Position numbers and translations under genes: made by a program
Source of the DNA: Treponema sp.
Lineage (GTDB): Bacteria > Spirochaetota > Spirochaetia > Treponematales > Breznakiellaceae
Assembly (NCBI GenBank): GCA_009780595.1
Contig: WQZT01000037.1
Location: 1 to 10,342, forward strand
Direction: 5' to 3'
Length of the DNA: 10,342 bases
The notes under the pieces: generated by a model
Database searches by the model: none
Told to the model about the DNA's origin: nothing
The model's input: only the letters and a program-made list of their open reading frames with translations
Shown: in pieces, positions 1-6,837 of the stretch
Position numbering within the stretch: position 1 is the stretch's first letter
Layout: every line of letters begins with the position of its first letter

Positions 1-1
1 A

Positions 2-793
2 AACACTCCGCAGAGAAATGCTTTTAATTCCACGAAGAATAGCAGGGGGCGTAAAAAACCTCAGAGCAGTCTGCGAAAATACTGGATTATTCTTTTCTGG
101 CTGACGTTTATTATTATCCTGTACGGCTTTTTTCTTTTTAATCGGGAAGCAATTACTAACAGCATCGCAATCATTCGGAATGAAAAAACAACCCAACCAG
201 AGCGGGAAAACATCCCCGCCCCGCCGCAGTCTAAACCCGCAACGCCGCCCGCGCACGTTCCAACGCCGCCTGTCGTTGTGCAGTCGCCCACACCGCCCGC
301 GCACGTGCCACCACCTCCGCCCGCAGTGCCGCAGCAACAGCCGTCGTCTGTGGCAATGCTTCCGCCGCCGCCTGCCGTGCAGGAACGCTCGCTTTACTTC
401 ACGCAGATCGACCGCGCCGGGATGATACTACGCAGCAAGGTAAGCCGCAGGCTTCCCGTCTCCGACACGCCGATGTCCGATGTGCTGCGCGTGCTTGTTG
501 AGGGACCTAACCAAGACGAAGCGAGCCGGGGGATTCTTTCGCTTATCCCTGCGGGTACACAGTTTCTGTCTGCATCGGTCAAAGACGGCACAGCGTTTAT
601 CAACTTCAGCGATGATTTTATGTATAATACGTACGGCGTGGAAGGCTACCTCGGTCAGCTTAATCAAATTATCTATACCGCAACGGAATTCCCCGGTGTA
701 ACGGACGTGCAAATACTTATCGATGGCCGCCCGGTGGATTTTCTGGGGGTAGGTATCTGGATAGGCAGTCCTATCCGGCGGGGACAATTCTAG
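2..793 (+). CDS. Membrane-anchored GerMN-domain protein, 5' end cut by the window
   Basis: The reading frame is open from base 2 to a TAG at 791-793, and no convincing start with a ribosome binding site is seen, so the start lies upstream. The 263 visible residues show a basic segment (about 13-26), one hydrophobic membrane helix (about 27-47, rich in Ile, Leu and Phe), a long Pro/Ala/Gln-rich linker (about 65-127) and a C-terminal GerMN-type domain (about 128-250). The domain is recognised from the pattern LVEGP near 165, IPAGT at 182-186, an INFSDDF strand at 200-206 and a late FPGVTDVQILIDG segment. GerMN domains are named after the Bacillus germination/sporulation protein GerM and also occur in many non-spore-formers as envelope proteins; their biochemical role is not settled. 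Topology is inferred: short cytoplasmic N-terminus, linker and GerMN domain outside. An internal ATG at 356 would remove the membrane helix and is unlikely to be the real start. The gene converges on the FAH-family gene with 24 bases between the stop codons. Confidence 0.82.
   Translation, partial: NTPQRNAFNSTKNSRGRKKPQSSLRKYWIILFWLTFIIILYGFFLFNREAITNSIAIIRNEKTTQPERENIPAPPQSKPATPPAHVPTPPVVVQSPTPPAHVPPPPPAVPQQQPSSVAMLPPPPAVQERSLYFTQIDRAGMILRSKVSRRLPVSDTPMSDVLRVLVEGPNQDEASRGILSLIPAGTQFLSASVKDGTAFINFSDDFMYNTYGVEGYLGQLNQIIYTATEFPGVTDVQILIDGRPVDFLGVGIWIGSPIRRGQF
236..331 (+). repeat. Two degenerate 48-bp tandem units encoding a Pro-rich 16-residue repeat
   Basis: Two adjacent in-frame 48-base units (236-283 and 284-331) encode PATPPAHVPTPPVVVQ and SPTPPAHVPPPPPAVP. 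The core CCGCCCGCGCACGT is identical in both, at 245-258 and 293-306. They form part of the extended linker between the membrane helix and the GerMN domain. The linker probably spans periplasmic distance; copy number could vary between strains by slippage. Confidence 0.7.
757..778. other. Perfect inverted repeat near the converging gene ends
   Basis: GGATAGG (759-765) and CCTATCC (770-776) form a 7-bp perfect stem with a CAGT loop, extendable by one wobble and one C-G pair to 757/778. It lies inside the last codons of the GerMN gene and about 40 bases past the stop of the FAH-family gene on the other strand. Neither side has a T-run, so it is not a canonical intrinsic terminator. It could be a weak terminator or RNA 3' end structure for the minus-strand transcript, or chance. 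Confidence 0.3.
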
Positions 794-817
794 CAAACGC
801 CCGCACCGGATGTTTAT

Positions 818-1522
818 TTACTCCGCGATGACCTGATTTTTCAAAATACCGATGCGTTCTATTTCCACCTCAACCGTATCACCGGGCACGAGGGGGCTTA
901 CTCCGGCGGGCGTTCCCGTGGCGATAATGTCCCCTTCCTCCAAGGTCAACTGTTTAGAAATATACGAGATGAGCGCCGGAATGGTGAAAATCATATCGGC
1001 GGTGTTTGCCGACTGCTTGATGACGCCATTCACCTTGCAGGTGATGTTCAACGTATGCGGGTTTTCAATACCCTGCGCACCGTGCGGAACAATCACCGGA
1101 CCGATTGGACCGAAGGTGTCAAACGACTTGCCCCGAAACCAGCCTGACGTATCCGCCTTTTGGATATTCCGATGGCTGACATCGTTAAAGCAGGTGTAGC
1201 CAAAAACGTGGGCAAAGGCATCCGCCTCGCGGATGTGCCGCCCACGCTTGCTGATGATGACGGCAAGCTCGCATTCGTGATCCACCCGCTCCTCGGGAAA
1301 CTTGTACTCCTTGGTGTGAGCTGGAATGACGATGGGCTGCCCCGGCCCGGCAAGCACATTCGGCGTTTTTGCAAACAGCACCGGTTCCGTTGGCAACTCG
1401 ACCTTCGTCAAAAACTGTGCGCTTTCCTTCACGTGATCGCGGTAGTTAAGCCCCACCGCGATTATCTTTGACGGGTTCAGCGTAATTTTCTTTCCGCTAT
1501 TAGACATTGGCAATTCGATCAT
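818..1522 (-). CDS. Fumarylacetoacetate hydrolase (FAH) family enzyme, acylpyruvase type
   Basis: The 234-residue protein has the size and motifs of the single-domain FAH family (acylpyruvate hydrolase, oxaloacetate decarboxylase and related enzymes, usually 200-300 residues). Visible motifs are LNYRDH (25-30), the metal-binding glutamates E83 and E85 in DHECE, D114 in NDVSHR, GKSFDTFGPIGP (131-142) and ATGTPAGV (201-208). In the family, two glutamates and an aspartate hold Mg or Mn, and the enzyme cleaves C-C bonds in acylpyruvate-like or related keto acids; the actual substrate cannot be read from sequence. The protein is probably cytosolic, as no signal peptide is seen. The ATG at 1522 is chosen because AAGGAG lies 7 bases upstream; a longer frame reaching 1654 overlaps the clpC coding end in another frame and is rejected. 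A second ATG at 1507 is possible but has no comparable site. The gene follows clpC by 13 bases and is probably co-transcribed and coupled to it. Confidence 0.92.
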   Translation of the reverse strand: MIELPMSNSGKKITLNPSKIIAVGLNYRDHVKESAQFLTKVELPTEPVLFAKTPNVLAGPGQPIVIPAHTKEYKFPEERVDHECELAVIISKRGRHIREADAFAHVFGYTCFNDVSHRNIQKADTSGWFRGKSFDTFGPIGPVIVPHGAQGIENPHTLNITCKVNGVIKQSANTADMIFTIPALISYISKQLTLEEGDIIATGTPAGVSPLVPGDTVEVEIERIGILKNQVIAE

Positions 1523-1529
1523 CGTGTGT

Positions 1530-1535
1530 CTCCTT
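1530..1535 (-). promoter_or_regulatory. Ribosome binding site abutting the clpC stop codon
   Basis: Read on the minus strand the order is TAG (clpC stop), AAGGAG, ACACACG, ATG. The Shine-Dalgarno sequence starts at the very next base after the stop, with 7 bases to the ATG at 1522. This fixes the start of the FAH-family gene and suggests that ribosomes ending clpC help initiate it. Confidence 0.8.
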
Positions 1536-4148
1536 CTACAATAAAATATTTGAGCTTTCGGAAGCTTCTGCCACCAAATCTTGCTCTGCCAAATCTTGCT
1601 TTTCGGCTTGCTCCGTGGCAATACTAATCCGTCCGTCTGCAACATCCGCCGCAAACAGCGTTCCGGCGGGGCAATCCTCTTCCAGAATTTTCAGCGAAAG
1701 CGGATCCTCCAATTCTTTCTGCAAAGCGCGGCGCAACGGCCGCCCGCCGAACTTTGGATCCCAGCCCTTGTCAATGAGCAGTTTCTTCGCCTCCGCCGAT
1801 ATGCGGATCGCGTAGCCTTGCTCGGCAAGCCGCTGGGATAGTTCGGCGATCTGCACGTTCAAAATCGCCTCGATTTGCTGCTCATCAAGCGGGTGGAAAA
1901 CCAGCACTTCGTCAACGCGGTTCAGGAACTCGGGGTTAAACAGCCGTTTGAGTTCCGATAGCGCCGATGACTCGATCTCGGCGAAGCTCATCAACCCCGC
2001 GCCGCTGCCAAAGCCCAGCCGCGAATCACGGGAAATCTCCCGCGCTCCGGCGTTGCTGGTCATGATAATCACCGTGTTGCGGAAACTTACGGTGTGCCCC
2101 AAACTGTCCTTCAGCTCGCCTTCCTCCAGCACTTGTAGCAGGAGGTTAAACACATCGCGGTGCGCCTTCTCGATTTCGTCAAAGAGAATGACGCGGTAAG
2201 GGTTGCGGCGGATGCGTTCGGTGAGCAGCCCGCCTTCCTCGTAGCCGATGTAGCCCGGCGGCGCGCCGACGAGACGGGATGCGTTGTGCTTTTCCATATA
2301 GTCAGACATATCGATTCGCACGAGGGAATCGGCGCTTTCAAACAGGTACTCGGCAAGCCGCTTTGCAAGCAGGGTTTTTCCCACACCGGTGGGGCCGAGA
2401 AAAATGAACGAACCCATCGGGCGGCGCGGGGAGGAAATGCCCACTCGCGAGCGGCGTATTGCGGAGGATATTCTCTGTACCGCGTCATCCTGGGCGATAA
2501 TGCCGCGGTGAAGTTCTGCCTCGATATTCAAAAGGCGGCGGGATTCCTGTTCGGCAAGGTGCGTCAGCGGAATGCCGGTGATTTCCGCCACCACGCGGCG
2601 CACGTCAGCTTCGTCAACCTTCAGCCGCTCGTTTCCGGCGGCTTGCGTCCACGCCTGGCGCATAACGTTCAGGCGGCTTCGCAGTTCACGCGCTCTGTCG
2701 CGCATTTCCGCCGCGCGCTCGTAATCCTGCGCGGACACCACCGCGCCTTTCTCCTCGACCAGTTCGCGGATTTCCTGCTCAATATCGGTAATCTCAGGCG
2801 GTTCAGGCTGCGGCTCCAGTTTCCGCATTGCTCCAGCTTCGTCAAGCACGTCGATTGCTTTGTCTGGCATGCACTTACCCGTGATGTATCGCTGGGCGAG
2901 GTGAACGGCAGCTTCCACAGCTTGCGGCGTATAACTCACCTCATGGTGCTCTTCGTACTTTGCCTGAAGCCCTTTCAATATCTCGATGGTTTCATTAAGC
3001 GTCGGCTCTTCAACCACGATAGATTGAAAGCGCCGTTCAAGCGCCGCATCTTTCTCAAAATACTTGCGGTACTCGGCAAGCGTAGTTGCGCCAATGCACT
3101 GCAATTCGCCGCGCGAAAGACTGGGCTTGAACATATTGGAAGCGTCAAGCGTGCCTTGCGCGCCGCCTGCGCCGATAATCGTGTGAATCTCATCGATAAA
3201 AAGAATGACGTTGCCGGATTGCGTAATCTCCCGCATTATGTTTTTAATGCGCTCCTCAAAATCGCCGCGATACTTTGTTCCCGCAACAATCGCGCCCATA
3301 TCGAGCGACAGGATGCGTTTGCCCGCCAGCGCCGCCGGAACATCCTTGCTGGCACAGAGCTGCGCCAGCCCTTCCGCAATTGCGGTTTTTCCGACACCCG
3401 GCTCCCCGACAAGAACGGGGTTATTTTTGGTGCGCCGCGCAAGAATGCGGAGCGCTCGCTGGATTTCTTTCTTCCGACCGACAACCGGATCGAGCTTGCC
3501 CGCTTGTGCAAGAGCCGTCAGGTCGTGAGAGAATTCATTGAGCGCCGGAGTAAGCGCCGGGTACGTCGCAGGTTTAATTTCAGGCGAGGCTCGTTCATTT
3601 GGATAGTGCCAGGAATCCCCGCTGTAAACAATGCCGTTATGGAACGACGAATAGTAATCTCGTGCATGACTTTCTTTACTTTGGTTTTGCGGCTGTTCCC
3701 CGTGCCGCCCCCGATAAAACGAAGTCTGCACAACGAGCCGGAACAAGTCGCCGTTAATTTTCCACTTGTAGAGAAACTTCTGCACCACCGAGTTCGGCTC
3801 TTCAAGCGCTGCGGACAGCAGATGTTCCGTCCCCAGGTACATACTGCCAATCGCCTCCGCCTCGTCAGAAGCCGCCTGGAGCAGCCGGGTCGTGCGGTCA
3901 GACGGCGGAATCCCGCCGCGTAGGGGAAGTGAAACAACCCGCGGCAAACTGTTTTCTATAGTCCGCCGAAACTCTTCAATATCTATTCGCAAGTGCGTCA
4001 GCGCTTTGCAGGCGATTGAACTGCTAACTTTAAGAATAGCAATAATAATATGCTCCGGCTGAAGTTGAGCGGAATTAAGCCGCCGCCCCTCAGCCTGAGC
4101 GTCTATATTAAGTATCCGATGAACACGCGGAGATAATCCTCTGTACAC
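1536..4148 (-). CDS. clpC: ClpC-type AAA+ unfoldase, ATP-binding subunit of Clp protease
   Basis: The 870-residue protein has full Hsp100 class I architecture. A double Clp-N domain (about 1-140) is followed by an unusually long polar, aromatic linker (about 140-200). The first AAA+ module has Walker A GEPGVGKT (248-255), Walker B VILFIDE (314-320) and pore loop KYRG (292-295). A short middle segment carries a UVR-like coiled coil (about 466-495, [14 protein letters not shown]), which separates ClpC from ClpA and ClpB. The second AAA+ module has GPTGVGKT (585-592), pore loop GYIGYEEGG (632-640), Walker B VILFDE (653-658) and sensor-2 GGRPLRRA (801-808). RLGFGSG around 710-716 has the LGF tripeptide at the place of the ClpP-docking loop, so it is expected to feed substrates to ClpP; no clpP is in the window. 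E32 and E108, both in Glu-His motifs, match the Clp-N glutamates that bind phosphoarginine in Bacillus ClpC. The GTG start at 4148 has AAGGGGG 4 bases upstream. The tail after about 826 is acidic and Ala-rich. Confidence 0.96.
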   Translation of the reverse strand: MYRGLSPRVHRILNIDAQAEGRRLNSAQLQPEHIIIAILKVSSSIACKALTHLRIDIEEFRRTIENSLPRVVSLPLRGGIPPSDRTTRLLQAASDEAEAIGSMYLGTEHLLSAALEEPNSVVQKFLYKWKINGDLFRLVVQTSFYRGRHGEQPQNQSKESHARDYYSSFHNGIVYSGDSWHYPNERASPEIKPATYPALTPALNEFSHDLTALAQAGKLDPVVGRKKEIQRALRILARRTKNNPVLVGEPGVGKTAIAEGLAQLCASKDVPAALAGKRILSLDMGAIVAGTKYRGDFEERIKNIMREITQSGNVILFIDEIHTIIGAGGAQGTLDASNMFKPSLSRGELQCIGATTLAEYRKYFEKDAALERRFQSIVVEEPTLNETIEILKGLQAKYEEHHEVSYTPQAVEAAVHLAQRYITGKCMPDKAIDVLDEAGAMRKLEPQPEPPEITDIEQEIRELVEEKGAVVSAQDYERAAEMRDRARELRSRLNVMRQAWTQAAGNERLKVDEADVRRVVAEITGIPLTHLAEQESRRLLNIEAELHRGIIAQDDAVQRISSAIRRSRVGISSPRRPMGSFIFLGPTGVGKTLLAKRLAEYLFESADSLVRIDMSDYMEKHNASRLVGAPPGYIGYEEGGLLTERIRRNPYRVILFDEIEKAHRDVFNLLLQVLEEGELKDSLGHTVSFRNTVIIMTSNAGAREISRDSRLGFGSGAGLMSFAEIESSALSELKRLFNPEFLNRVDEVLVFHPLDEQQIEAILNVQIAELSQRLAEQGYAIRISAEAKKLLIDKGWDPKFGGRPLRRALQKELEDPLSLKILEEDCPAGTLFAADVADGRISIATEQAEKQDLAEQDLVAEASESSNILL

Positions 4149-4172
4149 AGTGCCCCCTTACAATACTTTTCT

Positions 4173-4201
4173 ATTTTAATACATTACCTGTTAGCGGACA
4201 A
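4173..4201 (-). promoter_or_regulatory. Possible sigma-70-type promoter for clpC
   Basis: On the minus strand TTGTCC (4201-4196, 4 of 6 to TTGACA) and TAAAAT (4178-4173, 5 of 6 to TATAAT) are separated by exactly 17 bases. Transcription would start near 4166, giving a leader of about 18 bases that holds the AAGGGGG ribosome binding site before the GTG at 4148. It sits in the 55-base gap after the lipid-kinase gene, the widest gap within the minus-strand run. I see no HrcA (CIRCE) or CtsR-like inverted or direct repeat here. Confidence 0.5.
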
Positions 4202-4203
4202 GG

Positions 4204-5319
4204 TCATTGTGCCGCGCCAGATACCGCACGGAGTACGGGAATCACAGGCTCGCTTAGTTTGATGACGGCGGGGAAGTCGCCTCTTTCAAGCAGCACGGTT
4301 TCGCCGTCTGTCTGCGCCAGCATCGCCTCGTCTGCGCTGAACTGAACGCTGGCGGCATTCCAGAGTATTGCCTCGGATTGGTCGGCATGCCCGCCGTGCA
4401 TCAGCAGTCCCTTCAGCGCAAGCTTTCGCATCAGCGGCATTTGCTTGATGGCGCAGATGTTTCGCTCATCCGGCAATATCCACTTGTGCGAGCCGTACGT
4501 TCGCCGCCCGCTTTCGCCCACCGCAAGCAGCAGCAGCTTTTCGCGGAAAGCTTTCACCTCTCGCCCGCTTTCATCCATTGCGCGGACATCCATAGAGCCA
4601 ACTTTATAAACGCGGTCGTAAAAAAGCGCCGCCAGATCAACCCATATTTTATACGAGTCGCCGGGCAGCTTGCCTTTTGTCTTGTTCGTCATGTGCGTTA
4701 CAAAAGCGTCAAGCCCCACCGAAAGAATGTTGAACGCCCGAAACGGGCCTTTGCCGCTTGCAGTTGCCAGCGAAAGCACGCGCTGGCGCGAAAGAACGGC
4801 GGGCTCAATGAGAAGGTCAAGCGACTTGTCCAGTTCCCACAGATCCGAGCCGTCGTTTCCCGTTCCCATCGGAAGGCGGAGGATGACGAAGTTGTCGCGG
4901 AGTTCAGGCGGTGCGCGGTGAAGGCTATCCATAACATCGCGGCTCGTGCCGTCTCCGCCCGCGGTAATTATCAGGTAAAATGGCAGCGCCCACTGCGGTG
5001 TTTGCGGCGGCGCGGCGCGAAGGTCAGCTTCTGCCTCGTTCAGCAGGGCGGAGGTTATCTGCGCGGCATCGCCAACGCCTTTCGTCAGGATAATACTGCT
5101 TGCGGCGGTGCGGGAAGGTCGCCCTTCGCGGGGCGGGTTTTTTTCCGCCTTTGCAACGGACTGCACAAGCTGCGCGTAATGTTTTTTCCAGCGGGAGCGG
5201 ATCGTAAAACCGCCCGCGCAGGGGTTGGCGATGATTGTCCACACCAACGGTCTTCCCGCCGCAATACGGCTGCGGGAACAAATCCGCGCGACAAGCGAGC
5301 CGAATTCATCAAACACCAT
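4204..5319 (-). CDS. Diacylglycerol kinase-type lipid kinase
   Basis: This 371-residue protein belongs to the DAGK catalytic-domain family (YegS/DgkB-like, usually 290-330 residues, so this one is slightly long). Visible motifs are NPCAGG (32-37), the nucleotide-binding GGDGT (121-125), LPMGTGND (149-156), GLDAFVT (202-208) and a late QTDGE (336-340) matching the family's DGE motif. The family phosphorylates diacylglycerol, sphingosine-like or other lipid hydroxyls with ATP at the inner face of the cytoplasmic membrane; the lipid here is unknown. No membrane helix is evident, so binding would be peripheral. About 25 residues precede the first domain strand. The ATG at 5319 has AAGGAG at 5335-5330, 10 bases upstream, which supports this start. 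It lies 34 bases after the FGGY kinase gene and 55 before clpC, and probably shares a transcript with its upstream neighbours. A role recycling diacylglycerol from lipoprotein or envelope synthesis is inference. Confidence 0.9.
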   Translation of the reverse strand: MVFDEFGSLVARICSRSRIAAGRPLVWTIIANPCAGGFTIRSRWKKHYAQLVQSVAKAEKNPPREGRPSRTAASSIILTKGVGDAAQITSALLNEAEADLRAAPPQTPQWALPFYLIITAGGDGTSRDVMDSLHRAPPELRDNFVILRLPMGTGNDGSDLWELDKSLDLLIEPAVLSRQRVLSLATASGKGPFRAFNILSVGLDAFVTHMTNKTKGKLPGDSYKIWVDLAALFYDRVYKVGSMDVRAMDESGREVKAFREKLLLLAVGESGRRTYGSHKWILPDERNICAIKQMPLMRKLALKGLLMHGGHADQSEAILWNAASVQFSADEAMLAQTDGETVLLERGDFPAVIKLSEPVIPVLRAVSGAAQ

Positions 5320-5353
5320 AATCAGTATTCTCCTTACAATGTGATTATACCGA

Positions 5354-6835
5354 TTATTTCTTAGACAAGACAGATGTTTCTAATTGTGAAGTATTCATTT
5401 CGGAAACATTCGTTTCTTGAAAGAGCGCGTACTGTTCATTCCAGAAATCTGCGGCTTCGCGGCGGGGCTGGAAAACTTCCTGAATGTGGATCATTCTGTC
5501 TGCCGCCTGTTCAAGGCTTGAAGCCGCGCCGAGCGCAACGGCGGCAATCACGGCGTTACCCGCCAATTCGCCGTCGGGGATTTTCGGAATAAGCAATTCG
5601 ATTCCGGTAATGTCCGCCTTGAGCTGATTCCACTGCGAGTTTTTTGCCTGCCCGCCAGAAACCCGCATCTGCCTGATCTGAAAGCCGCTGTCGCTCAGCG
5701 CCCCCGCCGCCGCCTTCACCGCAAATCCCATCGCGCACAGCACCTGCCGTCCCAGCGCGATGCCGTCTGCACGGTTTGCGATGTGGGGAAACGGCTCGTT
5801 TGAAATCGGGAGAAAGGGAAGATTGCGGAAAATGCTCGTGTCGTACATTACCATACCGTTATTCTTAAAAGAATGAAGCAGCTCGTCGAGCTGTTGTGCA
5901 TAGCCCTGCGTTTCCTGAACGGCGGCTCGGTAGCGCTCAAAGAAACTGCCCGATGTGGGAATTACCTTGCCAACGTTCCACAGCCCTTCCCGCACGTGGG
6001 GAAGCACCCGCAATCCCGCTCCCGCTCCCGTGCGCGCCGCCGCGTTCGCGGATTGAGCAAGCACCTCGCCAGGATCCGCGCCAGCGGCGCACACGTTAAT
6101 GCCCTCCGAACTTCCGGCGCGGTCGCAAGCATCGCCCGGTCTGAGCGTGCCTGTACCGATGAGGGCGGTGATAAAATCCGTTCCTCCGGCGACGATAGGC
6201 GTTCCGCTTTTGATACCGCCGCCGCCCGCGCCGAAATCGTGCGCCGCCTGTGCAGACACCGTGCCGATAACGCTGCCCATTGTTGCAAAGGGCGGGAACT
6301 TTCCCCGGTCGAGGGCGAAAAGGCGGCACTGCTCATCGTCCCAAAAGTACGGCTCGAATGCGGCGGAGGGCAGCACCGCCTGCGGCGGCGCACCGAGCCT
6401 GTGAGAAAGCCATTCGTGGGGGGAAAGAAATACGCCTGTTTTTTCATACTCTGCCGGAGCGTGTTGTTTAAGCCACGCAGCGCGGGGAAGGAAGAACGAG
6501 CGCGGCGCGGGCGCACCTGCCGTTTCAGGCGGCGCGATCCTCCCGTCGTGCCAATACAGCGGCGGCAGCGTTTCGCCCGAAACCGTTACAGGCGCAAGCG
6601 TCGGACCGTTGCCGGAAATGCACACAGCCTCAGGCGCACACGCGGGGAATTGCGCGTACAGATTGTGCAAGGCGCGGGAAAAAGCCCGCTCCCACTCGTC
6701 AGTATAAATACTGCGGGAGTGCACGCCGCGCTGATACGGCTCGCGGGAGAAGGCGGCGAGCTTCCCGTCAAAACCGATAAACGCCGCCTTCAACGAAGAT
6801 GTTCCAATATCGGCACAGAGAATCACGCCCGGCAT
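5354..6835 (-). CDS. FGGY-family carbohydrate kinase, xylulokinase-like
   Basis: The 493-residue length and the two-domain ribonuclease-H-like fold signature fit the FGGY family (xylulokinase, ribulokinase, glycerol kinase and others). The N-terminal phosphate motif is DIGTSSLKA (9-17). GGTD (217-220) supplies the likely catalytic base D220. AGSSEGIN (240-247) is the second phosphate segment, and the C-terminal domain has SGGQAKNSQWNQLKAD (393-408), a form seen in xylulokinase-like members. These enzymes transfer phosphate from ATP to a sugar or polyol hydroxyl in the cytosol. GGTD differs from the GGGD typical of bacterial xylulokinase, so the substrate should be left open. AAGGTG at 6846-6841 lies 5 bases before the ATG, and the prs stop codon ends 2 bases before it, so translational coupling with prs is likely. 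The last 20 residues are Ser/Thr-rich and lie outside the conserved domain. Confidence 0.92.
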   Translation of the reverse strand: MPGVILCADIGTSSLKAAFIGFDGKLAAFSREPYQRGVHSRSIYTDEWERAFSRALHNLYAQFPACAPEAVCISGNGPTLAPVTVSGETLPPLYWHDGRIAPPETAGAPAPRSFFLPRAAWLKQHAPAEYEKTGVFLSPHEWLSHRLGAPPQAVLPSAAFEPYFWDDEQCRLFALDRGKFPPFATMGSVIGTVSAQAAHDFGAGGGGIKSGTPIVAGGTDFITALIGTGTLRPGDACDRAGSSEGINVCAAGADPGEVLAQSANAAARTGAGAGLRVLPHVREGLWNVGKVIPTSGSFFERYRAAVQETQGYAQQLDELLHSFKNNGMVMYDTSIFRNLPFLPISNEPFPHIANRADGIALGRQVLCAMGFAVKAAAGALSDSGFQIRQMRVSGGQAKNSQWNQLKADITGIELLIPKIPDGELAGNAVIAAVALGAASSLEQAADRMIHIQEVFQPRREAADFWNEQYALFQETNVSEMNTSQLETSVLSKK

Positions 6836-6837
6836 TC

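Noticed and set aside
278-355. A start for the GerMN protein inside the Pro-rich linker (GTG at 278)
   Set aside because: The same frame is open to the left edge and encodes a clear membrane helix, so an internal start would discard a meaningful part of the protein.
1523-1654. N-terminal extension of the FAH-family protein to an ATG at 1654
   Set aside because: It would overlap the end of clpC by about 120 bases in another frame and adds a sequence foreign to the family. The ATG at 1522 has a good AAGGAG site.
2160-3923. A 587-codon plus-strand open frame antisense to clpC
   Set aside because: It lies wholly opposite a full-length, motif-complete ClpC. Its translation is Arg/His/Cys-rich with no recognisable domain, as expected for a mirror frame of GC-rich coding DNA.
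5344-5349. TATAAT on the minus strand just before the lipid-kinase gene
   Set aside because: A perfect -10 box, but no -35 sequence at 15-18 bases matches even moderately and there is no extended -10, so I do not call a promoter.
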